Notes: a model not told the origin generated them from the letters alone. DNA of 64,000 nucleotides from Desulfosudis oleivorans (GCA_020723305.1 DYJC01000010.1:124001-188000); one strand, 5' to 3'; shown: positions 43,131 through 52,468, numbered from the stretch's first letter. A program made the numbers and translations.

Positions 43131-43149
43131 AATATGATTTGATCATATT
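43131..43149. repeat. Perfect 8-bp palindrome between dapA and the TPR gene
   Basis: AATATGAT-TTG-ATCATATT forms a perfect inverted repeat. AATATGAT recurs at 43193-43200, overlapping the -10 box of the TPR promoter. The spacing suggests an operator for a dimeric regulator; no regulator gene lies nearby. Confidence 0.5.
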
Positions 43150-43170
43150 AACCAGCAACGTTTTATTGAT

Positions 43171-43200
43171 TTGACTCAAGTAAATATTATTAAATATGAT
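43171..43200 (+). promoter_or_regulatory. Sigma-70 type promoter of the TPR gene
   Basis: TTGACT (43171-43176) and TATGAT (43195-43200) are 18 bases apart; each differs from consensus by one base. The transcript would begin near 43207 with a leader of about 75 bases. Confidence 0.55.
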
Positions 43201-43282
43201 TAAAGTAAATACAAATAATGGATGTTGACGGATAATTTAAATCAGGTATTTTTAACTCTGTTTGTGGATAGAGGAAAACAAA

Positions 43283-43903
43283 ATGGAAAAATCGAGAAAC
43301 GCGGAAGAGTATATTGCAAAGCAGAAAGCTGCAATAGCTGCAAATCCAGAGTGTGGGACATCTCACTATAACCTGGCAGTGGCGCTTTTAGGACAGAAAA
43401 AATATGATGAGGCGGAGCAAGCGCTGATTGAGGCGATTAACTGCAGCCCAAATCTAGCCGAGGCCTATGTACAACTAGGTGGTATATGTCTGAACCGCGG
43501 AGATCTCGATGGATGCCTGAAATATAATAAACAAGCAGTGAACTCCAGGGCAGCCTTTGCTGAAGGATGGGGAAATATCGGGTTTGTAGAACTGCAGAAA
43601 GGGAATCTGGAGGAGGCGATCCGGGCTTTAAAAAAGGCGATTATTTACAACAATAGATTCATTCAGGCATTTACTACTCTTGCCAATGCATATTTGATGT
43701 CCGGTCTGTTAGAGGAGAGCATTGAGACAAATTTAAAGGTTCTGGATATTGAACCGAATTTCTCGATAGTACACAATAACCTGGCGATCTGCTATCTGGA
43801 ACAGGAAAATTATGATAAAGCCATAGAACACTGTGATCGGGCAGTTAAGCTTGGTTATCCGGTTGATCCAAAAATCCTGAAGGAGGTTGACGATCATCGG
43901 TAA
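43283..43903 (+). CDS. Tetratricopeptide repeat protein upstream of dsrAB
   Basis: The 206-residue protein is built almost wholly of TPR units; the repeats SHYNLAVALLGQKKYDEAEQ, NIGFVELQKGNLEEAI and NNLAICYLEQENYDKAIEH are easily seen, about five in all. It has no signal peptide, so it is a cytoplasmic scaffold. GAGG lies 8 bases before the ATG at 43283. Its 3' end overlaps the next gene by 17 bases. Location just upstream of dsrAB suggests, but does not prove, a role in sulfite reductase assembly. Confidence 0.85.
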   Translation: MEKSRNAEEYIAKQKAAIAANPECGTSHYNLAVALLGQKKYDEAEQALIEAINCSPNLAEAYVQLGGICLNRGDLDGCLKYNKQAVNSRAAFAEGWGNIGFVELQKGNLEEAIRALKKAIIYNNRFIQAFTTLANAYLMSGLLEESIETNLKVLDIEPNFSIVHNNLAICYLEQENYDKAIEHCDRAVKLGYPVDPKILKEVDDHR

Positions 43904-45068
43904 TCTGTCTGACACCCGCCTTGGGTTCAATTTTTTTTTATCGGATACACACCAACCGGTTTCAAGGGACAGCAAACTTTGGAAACAGGAAGTGCCTTTA
44001 AACAGGAAGTGCCAAAAAACAGACATAGGTCTCTCTGTTACTTATGGTGAGTATTTTGAAGCCGCTATAACATTTCTGGAAGAAAACAATCAAAAGGTTT
44101 TACGGGAAGCGATTTCCCAGCAATCCCGGAAGAACGTTTCTTTGGACCAGACCAAAGCCGGAAATATTTATTTGGAAAAACATGGCGAATTTTATCATCC
44201 TTCACGAGTCGAGCTTGTGTTTCCGGAAGAGAAAATTCAGTTCGTACTTAACATCGCTGTTTCTGAAGCCGGTCGTACCATCATTGATCAAGAATATTCA
44301 ATCTTAAAAAGACTTTATCGGGAATCACAAAGCCCCTATACACCAGCGGTTTATGGCAAAGGTTCTGTAAAAACAGACCACGGCATATTGTCTATGTTTA
44401 TAGGACAATGGTTTGAAGGATTTCATGAATTTCATCTTTCTGAAATATCATCGAAAAAGAGAAAAATCGTGGTATGGGATATGGTTCACGGAAACCAGTG
44501 CCTCTCTGACAGACAGACAAAGGAGTTGTATCACAAGGCTGCATTGATTCTGACGAGCTATTATCATCCCATAACTTTTGAGCATATCTTTCCCTGGCAT
44601 CATGCAGCCGGAGATTTTGTTGTCCGCTTGCGCGATACCAAAGTGGATCTTCGTTTGATAACCGTTAGAGGATATTCATCCCTTGATGCGGGCAATGTTG
44701 ATCCAAACCTGCAAACCATTATGGAAAAAATGCTGGTGTTTTTTCTGATCCTGTCTATTCAGATGCGAATCGACAGGCTGGATGGTGTGAAAGAAATTGT
44801 TTGGGCAGAAGATTTTTCCGTTATAGAGATTCTGAACGGTTTTTTTGCGGGTTTGGAAAAATTGCCATTGGATAGAACAAGAGGAATTCCTCTTGCAGAG
44901 TGTTTTGAATACTATCTTTTTTCAATGGATGATATGGATCTGTTAAAGTTTACCGAGGGAATTGTTGACGTCTATCACATTATGTCTGAAGAACGAAGGA
45001 TTATTCAGAAAAACTTAAAAGAACATGTTGCGGGCATAAAACAGGGATTAATCAAAAGGAATCTGTGA
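43887..45068 (+). CDS. Uncharacterised protein upstream of dsrAB (distant kinase-like features)
   Basis: I do not recognise a family for this 393-residue cytoplasmic protein. The middle part recalls the aminoglycoside phosphotransferase fold: ...RLYRESQSPYTPAVYGKGSV, then MFIGQWFEGFHEF, then PWHHAAGDFVVRL in the place of a catalytic loop. The exact catalytic motif is not there. The start is odd: the only near start is a TTG at 43887 placed directly against an AAGGAGG, while an ATC lies at the ideal 6-base distance. It overlaps the TPR gene and ends 317 bases before dsrA, so the two form a coupled pair. Confidence 0.7.
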   Translation: MTIIGNLSDTRLGFNFFLSDTHQPVSRDSKLWKQEVPLNRKCQKTDIGLSVTYGEYFEAAITFLEENNQKVLREAISQQSRKNVSLDQTKAGNIYLEKHGEFYHPSRVELVFPEEKIQFVLNIAVSEAGRTIIDQEYSILKRLYRESQSPYTPAVYGKGSVKTDHGILSMFIGQWFEGFHEFHLSEISSKKRKIVVWDMVHGNQCLSDRQTKELYHKAALILTSYYHPITFEHIFPWHHAAGDFVVRLRDTKVDLRLITVRGYSSLDAGNVDPNLQTIMEKMLVFFLILSIQMRIDRLDGVKEIVWAEDFSVIEILNGFFAGLEKLPLDRTRGIPLAECFEYYLFSMDDMDLLKFTEGIVDVYHIMSEERRIIQKNLKEHVAGIKQGLIKRNL

Positions 45069-45193
45069 AATTAATAATGAAGAATATCACAATATGTAAA
45101 GTTTTTTTTATAATGAGCACAACATAAGGTATGTCTTGAGCTTTCCATCATGAAGAGCAAACAGGATAATGCCATGAAAATATGCCTTTTTTA

Positions 45194-45222
45194 TTGACAA
45201 AGCTAATGATTGATTTTATATC
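45194..45222 (+). promoter_or_regulatory. Sigma-70 type promoter of dsrAB
   Basis: TTGACA (perfect) and TATATC are exactly 17 bases apart. The transcript would start near 45229, giving a leader of about 155 bases before dsrA. It lies in the 317-base gap 45069-45385, which has no other coding or structural signal I can support. Confidence 0.55.
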
Positions 45223-45385
45223 TGACAACTTAGTTTTATGACTTTTATTTGAGAAAGGCAGATGTTGACCTTTCTTTAAAATTTTTAGATAGTTAGTCGT
45301 TTGTGTTGCTTTGATGATCTTGAAAAAGAGGATAATGTTTTTTTGAGTCAAGGTTGATTAAATTCTTATTTAATGGAGGTTAGAA

Positions 45386-46705
45386 ATGGCAAAGCATAAA
45401 ACCCCTTTATTGGATCAGCTTGAATCAGGACCATGGCCGAGTTTTGTGTCCGACCTCAAGCAAGAGGCTGAAAAAAGGGCGAAAAACAAGAAGGGCCTGG
45501 AACTTCAGATTCCGGTTGATGTTGTCGAAGACCTTCTGGGTGTTCTGGAGCTTTCATACAAGCATGGAAGAACACACTGGAAACACGGAGGAATTGTAGG
45601 TGTATTTGGCTATGGCGGTGGAGTTATCGGAAGATATAACGATCAGCCCACAATGTTCCCGGGTGTTGCACACTTTCATACTGTACGCGTGGCCCAACCG
45701 GGCGGTAAATTCTATTCTACCGAATACTTGAGACAGCTTTGCAATCTCTGGGATTTCCGAGGAAGCGGTATTACCAATATGCACGGTTCAACCGGTGATA
45801 TTATTTTGATTGGTACAACAACCCCTCAGTTGGAAGAAATATTTTTTGAAATGAGTCATAACATGAATCAGGACCTTGGCGGTTCCGGATCCAATCTGCG
45901 TACCCCGGCTGACTGTATTGGTCAGGCCCGTTGTGAATTTGCATGTTATGATACCCAGGCGCTTTGCTATGATCTCACCATGGAATACCAGGATGAACTT
46001 CATCGTCCGGCCTTCCCGTATAAATTTAAATTTAAATTTGACGGATGCCCAAACTGCTGTGTAGCATCTATTGCCCGTGCTGATATGTCTTTTATCGGAA
46101 CATGGAAAGATGACATCCGGATTGATGCAGAAGCTGTCAAGGCCTATGTTGGCGGAGAAATCAAACCCAATGGTGGTGCCCATGCCGGTCGTGACTGGGG
46201 TAAATTTGACATCCAGAAAGAAGTGATTGGACTCTGCCCCACAGGCTGCATGAAATATGAGAATAATAAGCTCACAATCAACAATAGAGAGTGTACCCGC
46301 TGCATGCATTGCATCAATGCAATGCCTCGTGCATTGAGAATCGGCAAAGAAACCGGTCTCTCTATTTTTGTTGGTGCAAAAGCCCCGATATTGGATGGTG
46401 CACAGATGGGTTCCCTGCTGGTTCCGTTTGTCGAAGTAAATGCGGATGATGATTACCGGGCCATCAAAGATGTTGTTGAAGCTGTATGGGATTGGTGGAT
46501 GGAAGATGGTAAAAACCGTGAGCGTCTGGGTGAATTGATTAAACGCCAGGGTTTCCAGAAGCTGCTTGAAGCAACCGGAATCAAACCAGTACCGCAACAT
46601 GTTAAGGAACCTCGCTCCAATCCGTACATCTTCTGGAAAGAGGAAGAGGTTGAAGGCGGATGGGAACGTGATATCGACGCATTCAGAAAAGATCATATGA
46701 GATAA
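45386..46705 (+). CDS. dsrA: Dissimilatory (bi)sulfite reductase alpha subunit
   Basis: This is the large subunit of the sirohaem enzyme that reduces sulfite to a DsrC-bound trisulfide in sulfate respiration. The 439-residue protein has the sirohaem/4Fe-4S cysteines in [13 protein letters not shown] and DGCPNCCVA and an inserted ferredoxin domain ([23 protein letters not shown]). GGAGG lies 6 bases before the ATG. It is followed by dsrB after 13 bases. The gene is less AT-rich than its surroundings, as expected for a highly expressed gene. The presence of dsrD marks the cluster as reductive rather than sulfur-oxidising. Confidence 0.98.
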   Translation: MAKHKTPLLDQLESGPWPSFVSDLKQEAEKRAKNKKGLELQIPVDVVEDLLGVLELSYKHGRTHWKHGGIVGVFGYGGGVIGRYNDQPTMFPGVAHFHTVRVAQPGGKFYSTEYLRQLCNLWDFRGSGITNMHGSTGDIILIGTTTPQLEEIFFEMSHNMNQDLGGSGSNLRTPADCIGQARCEFACYDTQALCYDLTMEYQDELHRPAFPYKFKFKFDGCPNCCVASIARADMSFIGTWKDDIRIDAEAVKAYVGGEIKPNGGAHAGRDWGKFDIQKEVIGLCPTGCMKYENNKLTINNRECTRCMHCINAMPRALRIGKETGLSIFVGAKAPILDGAQMGSLLVPFVEVNADDDYRAIKDVVEAVWDWWMEDGKNRERLGELIKRQGFQKLLEATGIKPVPQHVKEPRSNPYIFWKEEEVEGGWERDIDAFRKDHMR

Positions 46706-46718
46706 GGGGGTAATAAAA

Positions 46719-47864
46719 ATGGCATTTGTATCTTCAGGTTATAATCCTGACAAACCGATGGAAAACAGGATATCGGATATCGGACCCAGGAAATTTGATG
46801 AATTTTACCCCGAAGTTATTAAAAACAATAAGGGTAAATGGCTGTATCATGAAATTCTGGAACCGGGTATTCTGGTTCATGTTGCCGAATCCGGAGATAA
46901 AATTTATACAGTAAGGTGTGGTGGTGCTCGTCTGATGAGCACAAGCCTGATCGAAGAGATTTGCGACATCGCAGATAAGCATTGTGATGGCAAACTGCGT
47001 TTCACTACCCGTAACAATATTGAGTTCATGGTGGATAGCGAAGACAAGATCGCTCCGCTGAAACAAGATCTCCAGAGCCGCAAGTTTGCCGGCGGCAGCT
47101 TCAAGTTCCCCATTGGCGGAACCGGAGCTGGAATTACCAATATCGTTCATACCCAGGGATGGATTCATTGTCATACACCGGCAACCGACGGATCCGGTCC
47201 GGTTAAGGCTACCATGGATGTTCTTTTTGATGACTTCCAGGATATGCGCCTCCCGGCACACCTTCGCGTGTCTCTGGCTTGCTGCCTGAACATGTGCGGT
47301 GCTGTACATTGCTCTGATATCGCGATTCTCGGATATCACAGAAAACCGCCGTTATTGGATCATGAGTACCTTGATAAAATGTGTGAAATTCCATTGGCGA
47401 TTGCTGCCTGCCCAACTGCAGCCATCAAACCGGCGAAGGTTGATTTCAAGGGTACGGAACTAAAGAGCGTTGCGGTTAACAACAGCAGATGTATGTTCTG
47501 CGGTAACTGCTACACCATGTGTCCGTCCATGCCGCTTGCCGACAAAGAAGGCGACGGTATCGTAATTATGGCCGGTGGTAAGGTTTCCAACAGAATCAGC
47601 GCACCCAAGTTCTCCAAGGTGGTTGTTGCATTTATTCCCAACGAGCCTCCGAGATGGCCGCAGACCACAACCGTAATCAAAAACATGGTTGAAGCCTATG
47701 CAAAGAATGCCAATAAGTATGAGCGTTTTGGTGAATGGGCTGAAAGAATTGGATGGGAAAGATTCTTTGATATATGTGAACTAGAGTTCACCCATCATTT
47801 GATTGATGATTTCCGTGATCCGGCTTATTATACATGGCGTCAGACAACTCAATTCAAATTTTAA
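46719..47864 (+). CDS. dsrB: Dissimilatory (bi)sulfite reductase beta subunit
   Basis: This is the partner of DsrA in the alpha2-beta2 core. The 381-residue protein shows the conserved sirohaem-region cysteines ([17 protein letters not shown]) and the ferredoxin domain ([16 protein letters not shown]). AAGGGGG precedes the ATG. A strong hairpin follows the stop and may reduce transcription of the downstream genes relative to dsrAB. Confidence 0.98.
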   Translation: MAFVSSGYNPDKPMENRISDIGPRKFDEFYPEVIKNNKGKWLYHEILEPGILVHVAESGDKIYTVRCGGARLMSTSLIEEICDIADKHCDGKLRFTTRNNIEFMVDSEDKIAPLKQDLQSRKFAGGSFKFPIGGTGAGITNIVHTQGWIHCHTPATDGSGPVKATMDVLFDDFQDMRLPAHLRVSLACCLNMCGAVHCSDIAILGYHRKPPLLDHEYLDKMCEIPLAIAACPTAAIKPAKVDFKGTELKSVAVNNSRCMFCGNCYTMCPSMPLADKEGDGIVIMAGGKVSNRISAPKFSKVVVAFIPNEPPRWPQTTTVIKNMVEAYAKNANKYERFGEWAERIGWERFFDICELEFTHHLIDDFRDPAYYTWRQTTQFKF

Positions 47865-47878
47865 TTTGAATAAATTAT

Positions 47879-47922
47879 ATGCAGGGAGAGGGATCATCCC
47901 ACTCCCTGCATAACCCTTTTTT
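47879..47922 (+). terminator. Strong hairpin between dsrB and dsrD
   Basis: ATGCAGGGAGAGGG pairs with CCCACTCCCTGCAT (14 positions, one mismatch, 5-base loop) and is followed by AACCC and six T residues. It has the form of an intrinsic terminator or attenuator 14 bases after the dsrB stop, yet dsrD starts only 20 bases beyond it. Confidence 0.75.
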
Positions 47923-47941
47923 GTAAAGCGAGGAACGAATT

Positions 47942-48181
47942 ATGGATCAAGCAGAAGCCCAGGAAAAAATTGTTGAGGCCTTAAAACAGAAATTGAAAAC
48001 CAAATCCAAATTCTATTTCAACGACCTTTCCGCTATCTTGGATATGAAACCGCGAGAAGCAAAGAAATATATCAATAAAATGGTAGAAGACGGTGTCCTT
48101 GAATACTGGTCAAGCGGAAGTACTTCCATGTACGGTCTTCCCGGAACCGGCAAACAAGCCGGCGCAGAAAACGAAGGATAA
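47942..48181 (+). CDS. dsrD: DsrD, activator of sulfite reductase
   Basis: This is a small winged-helix protein found almost only in sulfate reducers. It has been shown to activate DsrAB allosterically rather than to bind DNA. The 79-residue product has the expected helix-turn-helix core (FYFNDLSAILDMKPREAKKY) and wing (DGVLEYWSSGSTSMYGLPG). AGCGAGG precedes the ATG. It lies between two hairpins in the dsrABDN order. Confidence 0.95.
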   Translation: MDQAEAQEKIVEALKQKLKTKSKFYFNDLSAILDMKPREAKKYINKMVEDGVLEYWSSGSTSMYGLPGTGKQAGAENEG

Positions 48182-48184
48182 AAA

Positions 48185-48209
48185 TTCAGGGTAACCCTGA
48201 ACCATTTTT
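48185..48209 (+). terminator. Hairpin between dsrD and dsrN
   Basis: TTCAGGG-TAA-CCCTGAA forms a perfect 7-bp stem directly after the dsrD stop and is followed by CCATTTTT. It resembles a short intrinsic terminator and also lies where the ribosome site of dsrN would be expected. Confidence 0.55.
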
Positions 48210-48213
48210 CACT

Positions 48214-49641
48214 TTGAAAAAGTCTTCAACGCGACAGAGGAATTTGACTGTTCCTGGAGTGGTGATATCCGCCCTCAAAGGCGGGGCTGGAAAGTCTATC
48301 CTTTCCATTGGACTCATCAATGCATTGCGGGACATGGGAAAATCTGTCGCTCCTTTTAAAAAAGGACCGGATTATATCGATTCAGGCTGGCTGGCACTTG
48401 CTGCCGGCCAGCCTTGTTACAATCTGGATCTTTTTCTTATCGACAGCCATGTCGTAAAAAATTCCTACATACAACATGCGAGTCTGTTTGATTTTTCACT
48501 GATTGAGGGAAATCGGGGCCTTTATGATGGTATTGATGTAGAAGGAAACACCAGTACTGCGGAAATTGCCAAGCTTCTCGATCTGCCGGTTGTGATGTGT
48601 GTGGATTGCACAAAAACCACAAGAACCATGTCTGCAGCCCTGCTTGGATGTTTGCATTTTGATCCAGGTGTGAAAATAAAAGGGGTTGTGTTAAATCGGG
48701 TTGCCGGACCAAGGCATGAAAACATTCTCAGACAGAGCATTGAGTATCATTGCGGCATACCGGTGATCGGAGCCATCCCCAAATTGAAAGCCAGTGATTT
48801 TCCGGAACGGCATATGGGTCTAGTCCCTACCCCAGAGCATGCATGGGCTGAGCAATCCATTTCAGCCGCATTGAAGCTTGTAAAACAAAATGTCGATCTC
48901 CATACACTTGTCCGGATTGCTGAATCAGATAAAGGGGTTCTGAGTGACCAGTCCAATGAGGAAACAGAAGTTTTCGAAAAAAAGAATATAGAAATACACC
49001 CAAGGATTGGTGTGATCCGGGATTCGGCGTTTCAATTTTATTATCAGGAAAATCTGGATGCTCTTGAATCTGCCGGTGCTGAGCTGGTGTTCACAAGTCC
49101 TCTTTCTGATAAAGAGTTACCTGAAATTGATGCGCTTTATATCGGCGGCGGATTTCCGGAAACCCATGCTCAACATCTCTCAGATAATATAGCCTACCGG
49201 AACAGGATAAAAACTCTTGCAGAACAAGGCATGCCGATTTATGCAGAATGCGGTGGGTTGATTTATCTTGGAGAGAGTCTGGAGATGGAGGGAAAGACCT
49301 ATGATATGATTGGAATTTTTCCTATTGTATTCGGCCTTTCCAAAAGACCGCAGGGTCATGGCTACACGATCATGAGGGTGGATCAAAAAAATGCTTTTTT
49401 CCCGATCGGCACGGAACTGAAGGGCCATGAGTTTCGGTATTCCACGATTAAAGAATGGCGTGGTTCGGATCAAGATATGGTTTTTTCAACTGTCCGGGGA
49501 ACGGGCTTTCAGAATAATCGGGATGGTCTTACCTACAAGAATGTTCTTGCTTCCTATACCCACATCCATGCGTTGGGAACGCCCTCCTGGGCTCCTGGGC
49601 TTGTAAGATCGGCGTTACAGTATTATCAGAATAAAAAATGA
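48214..49641 (+). CDS. dsrN: CbiA/CobB-like sirohaem amidase
   Basis: DsrN is homologous to cobyrinic acid a,c-diamide synthase and is thought to amidate the sirohaem of DsrAB using glutamine and ATP. The 475-residue protein has an N-terminal P-loop-like domain (ALKGGAGKSILSIGLI, FKKGPDYIDSGWL) and a C-terminal class I glutamine amidotransferase domain with the catalytic cysteine in YAECGGLIYLGE and the histidine in YTHIHALGTP. The start is uncertain: a TTG at 48214 lacks a ribosome site, and other TTG/GTG codons lie within the next 20 codons. Context dsrA-dsrB-dsrD supports dsrN over a cobalamin gene. Confidence 0.9.
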   Translation: MKKSSTRQRNLTVPGVVISALKGGAGKSILSIGLINALRDMGKSVAPFKKGPDYIDSGWLALAAGQPCYNLDLFLIDSHVVKNSYIQHASLFDFSLIEGNRGLYDGIDVEGNTSTAEIAKLLDLPVVMCVDCTKTTRTMSAALLGCLHFDPGVKIKGVVLNRVAGPRHENILRQSIEYHCGIPVIGAIPKLKASDFPERHMGLVPTPEHAWAEQSISAALKLVKQNVDLHTLVRIAESDKGVLSDQSNEETEVFEKKNIEIHPRIGVIRDSAFQFYYQENLDALESAGAELVFTSPLSDKELPEIDALYIGGGFPETHAQHLSDNIAYRNRIKTLAEQGMPIYAECGGLIYLGESLEMEGKTYDMIGIFPIVFGLSKRPQGHGYTIMRVDQKNAFFPIGTELKGHEFRYSTIKEWRGSDQDMVFSTVRGTGFQNNRDGLTYKNVLASYTHIHALGTPSWAPGLVRSALQYYQNKK

Positions 49642-49657
49642 AACAGATATAATTCAG

Positions 49658-52048
49658 TCAGCTTTTCATCTCTCGTAAAAGATCTGCATGAATTTGTCCC
49701 TCAATATACTTGGCAATGGCTGTCATTGCACGGTCAGCCGTTCTGAAAACAGGGATATCTCCCCTTTCAAGGGCTTCTGCCAGGGGGTCATAGATCGTTC
49801 CGCCATCAACAACAGTGATAATGGGCTTATTGGATTGTTTTACCAGTTTAGGCAATAACACCGCTATGCTCATTTCGGAAAACTGATTATCTGTTCCTGG
49901 TTCAGGAAGGGTTTGCATAGCCGGGGACATGGGGACAATCCCGATCATGATACAGTCAACAGATGGATCCGGCAAAAGTGCTTCTGTTATCTGGACATGG
50001 AGAAGATCGTTTGCGGCCGGATTGATATCCATCGGATTTTTGATATCCACTAAAGATTCAAGGTGATGATCTTGGATCAGTTTTTCCAGCCGGGAAACAG
50101 TGGCGGCTGAGAGAGAAGACATTTGGAGAGAAAAGGTTTCTCCCTGTATGTTGTCAGCCATTCCTACAGCGACAAATCCAGCACCGCTGAGAACGGCCAG
50201 TCTGTTGCCCGTAATTTTTTTATTGTGAAACCTGGTGGCCAGAACATAGAGATCTTCAAATTGTGAAAAATTTTCAGCAACCATGGCGCCTGCCTGCCTG
50301 ACGCAGGACTCACAAACCGCGTAATCACCGGCAAGGGAGGCTGTATGGCTGGAGGTTGCGGTTTTCCCTTCCGGGGTTCGGCCGGCTTTGTAAAAGATTA
50401 CCTGTTTGCCTTTTTGGACAGCCTGCCTGACGGATTGACAGAAGGCCAGACCATCCATATCGTTGAATCCTTCCATGTAGATTGCGATAATATCGATATG
50501 ATCCAGATCTTTCAGAAAGGAAACAATGTCTCCTGCGGTCAGGTCTGTCTGGTTTCCAATGGAGATCATATACCCTGGATCAATATTGGGAAGCTTTCCC
50601 GTTCGGGTGATTAAAAAGGCTCCGCTTTGGCTGATAAAGGCTGAGTTACGTATGGCCGTCGCCTGTTTTCCGGAAAGTTTTTCCTTTGGAACAAAAACAG
50701 TGTCATATTGACCAGGATAGGAGATGACTCCCATGCAATTGGTGCCGAGAAAGATCGGACCGCCATTTTCAGATAAATGAGCAGTGCTGATTTTTTGTTG
50801 TAGCTGTTCTGCTTTTTTTTCACTGCCTTTTTTCTCTCCGATTCCACCGGGAATAAGCATAACCGACTCTGCGGCATCCAGTGCAATAACCTGCTCAACA
50901 AGTTCGGGAACATTTGCTGCAGATACGGCAACGACAAAAAGATCAACCTTTTTTTTCATGGCGGAAAGGTTTTCCACACAGGATACGCCTTCAATTTGGG
51001 TTGCATCCTTATGGATAATAACAATATCGGATTTGCGGAATCCGGCATCCAGAATATTTTTCAGTATGATTTTCCCAAAGTTATTTCTGGAGATTGACAC
51101 GCCGATAATGGCGATTGTTTTTGGATGTAAAAGATTATCGATTTTTTGAGATGGCCGGGCGATGGGAAGCGGATTGGGAAATGAAAAACTGCAAAGTCCG
51201 TCCAGGGGAACCATCTGGTAGTCGGTAAAGGCAAAGGGGTTGATTTCAAGTTCTTCAATAATAACCGGTGCATTCACATTTAGAGGAGAGTAGTAGTTTG
51301 CCATGGAGATAAATGAGGTAAAGCATTCAATCAACTGTGCATCGGAAACAATTCGTGTTTGACCTCTCGAAATCCCAGCGAGTTTTTGATACGCAATGGT
51401 TTGCTGAAATAGACGGAAAAAGGAGTCTCCGTCAATCATTTCTGTGGAAGCGGATACGATGGCCTGCCCTTTTCTGAAACGTGTTGCATAAAGCTCTGTA
51501 TCGGTTCCACCAAGGCCTGCTGTGATAATCATGCCGAACTCTCTGGTTCGTCGAATACTGACAAGCAGTTCATTTCCAAAAGCGTCCGTATCCGGCGGCA
51601 TATACTGACAGAGTAATACACCCTGTATGTCATTCCGGATGGCCTTTTGTAATTCATCCCCGGAAAGCATTATATAACAATGGGGGCATAGGCTTTTGTT
51701 TTTTTCTATCCAGGAGGCGTAATTTTGTGGGATTTCATCCATCATCCTTCGCCGGCCGGAACGAATTTTTGCAGGCTGATTTTCAATTATCTTGACGCCA
51801 TTGACCTCGGTTTTATGAACAATTGTTGGAGAAACAATTTTGAGTACGATTTTTTCACCTGGAATGGAAGACAGCGCCTCTTCTGAAGGGTGAAGGTCTT
51901 TTTTCAGGAAATATACCTGAGGAGGACTTTCAGAGCCGGAGTTTTTTAGCAGATCATAAATTTCAAATTCATATAAAAAATTGCGGTTTTCCTGGATCGC
52001 TTTTTGGAAGGATTGTGTGATTTTGTCGAAGTTGATCTGGATATCCAT
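49658..52048 (-). CDS. ADP-forming acyl-CoA synthetase, single chain with N-terminal ATP-grasp
   Basis: This enzyme would interconvert an acyl-CoA plus ADP and the free acid plus ATP. The 796-residue chain starts with the ATP-grasp domain (VLKIVSPTIVHKTEVNGVKI, EINPFAFTDY), then the CoA-binding domain (HPKTIAIIGVSISRNNFGK) and the ligase domains, with the phospho-histidine in SSHTASLAGDYAV. In most fused bacterial forms the ATP-grasp part is last, so the order is permuted. The substrate (acetate or another acid) is not visible. It follows a small basic protein without a gap and converges on dsrN. Confidence 0.87.
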   Translation of the reverse strand: MDIQINFDKITQSFQKAIQENRNFLYEFEIYDLLKNSGSESPPQVYFLKKDLHPSEEALSSIPGEKIVLKIVSPTIVHKTEVNGVKIIENQPAKIRSGRRRMMDEIPQNYASWIEKNKSLCPHCYIMLSGDELQKAIRNDIQGVLLCQYMPPDTDAFGNELLVSIRRTREFGMIITAGLGGTDTELYATRFRKGQAIVSASTEMIDGDSFFRLFQQTIAYQKLAGISRGQTRIVSDAQLIECFTSFISMANYYSPLNVNAPVIIEELEINPFAFTDYQMVPLDGLCSFSFPNPLPIARPSQKIDNLLHPKTIAIIGVSISRNNFGKIILKNILDAGFRKSDIVIIHKDATQIEGVSCVENLSAMKKKVDLFVVAVSAANVPELVEQVIALDAAESVMLIPGGIGEKKGSEKKAEQLQQKISTAHLSENGGPIFLGTNCMGVISYPGQYDTVFVPKEKLSGKQATAIRNSAFISQSGAFLITRTGKLPNIDPGYMISIGNQTDLTAGDIVSFLKDLDHIDIIAIYMEGFNDMDGLAFCQSVRQAVQKGKQVIFYKAGRTPEGKTATSSHTASLAGDYAVCESCVRQAGAMVAENFSQFEDLYVLATRFHNKKITGNRLAVLSGAGFVAVGMADNIQGETFSLQMSSLSAATVSRLEKLIQDHHLESLVDIKNPMDINPAANDLLHVQITEALLPDPSVDCIMIGIVPMSPAMQTLPEPGTDNQFSEMSIAVLLPKLVKQSNKPIITVVDGGTIYDPLAEALERGDIPVFRTADRAMTAIAKYIEGQIHADLLREMKS

Positions 52049-52279
52049 CTAATTTTGAAGACCTTTCCTATACAAAGATCGACAAATCAACAGCGGATCA
52101 TCCGTGATTTTGTTTTGCTGATGCAACCGAACCCTTCGATCAAATGAAGACTTTCTGCGCTCCATCATATTGTTTTCCATTCTGCCTGGTTGACCCTGTC
52201 GCCTGTCCAGTTTTGTTTTACGATTGTTTCTTGGATATATAAAGGATTTCATCGGTATATATTCTCTTTTTGCATACAA
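52049..52279 (-). CDS. Small basic protein ahead of the acyl-CoA synthetase gene
   Basis: The 76-residue product is rich in arginine and lysine (KLDRRQGQPGRMENNMMERR, SFDRRVRLH), resembling the short DRR-repeat proteins seen in Desulfobacterota. I know no function. Its stop directly abuts the ATG of the synthetase gene, so it leads a two-gene unit. An internal ATG at 52252 is an alternative start; neither has a strong ribosome site. Confidence 0.6.
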   Translation of the reverse strand: MYAKREYIPMKSFIYPRNNRKTKLDRRQGQPGRMENNMMERRKSSFDRRVRLHQQNKITDDPLLICRSLYRKGLQN

Positions 52280-52441
52280 AATATCAGGATCGGAAGCTCA
52301 TGGAACCAATACGGAAATATGCTGCTTCCTGAATGCAGATAATTGTAATTGAAAAAGTGGATTATATGTATCTAGTAAGATAAAATCATTTGCTTTTCAA
52401 GATATGTTTTCAAAGAAGGTTGTATCTGTAAAAATAAAATT

Positions 52442-52468
52442 TAAGGTTTTCATAAAAACGTCCGATAA
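52442..52468 (+). promoter_or_regulatory. Sigma-28 (FliA) promoter of the hook gene
   Basis: TAAGGTTT (52442-52449), 11 bases, then TCCGATAA (52461-52468). Against the consensus TAAAGTTT-N11-GCCGATAA there is one mismatch in each box and the spacing is exact. It lies 78 bases before the start codon of the flagellar hook gene. Confidence 0.75.

Noticed and set aside
45148-45351. 67-codon minus-strand frame in the gap before dsrA
   Set aside because: No ribosome site, low-complexity product, and it covers the probable dsr promoter.
45788-46696. 302-codon minus-strand frame opposite dsrA
   Set aside because: It mirrors the codon pattern of dsrA, and dsrA is certain; no start signal exists.
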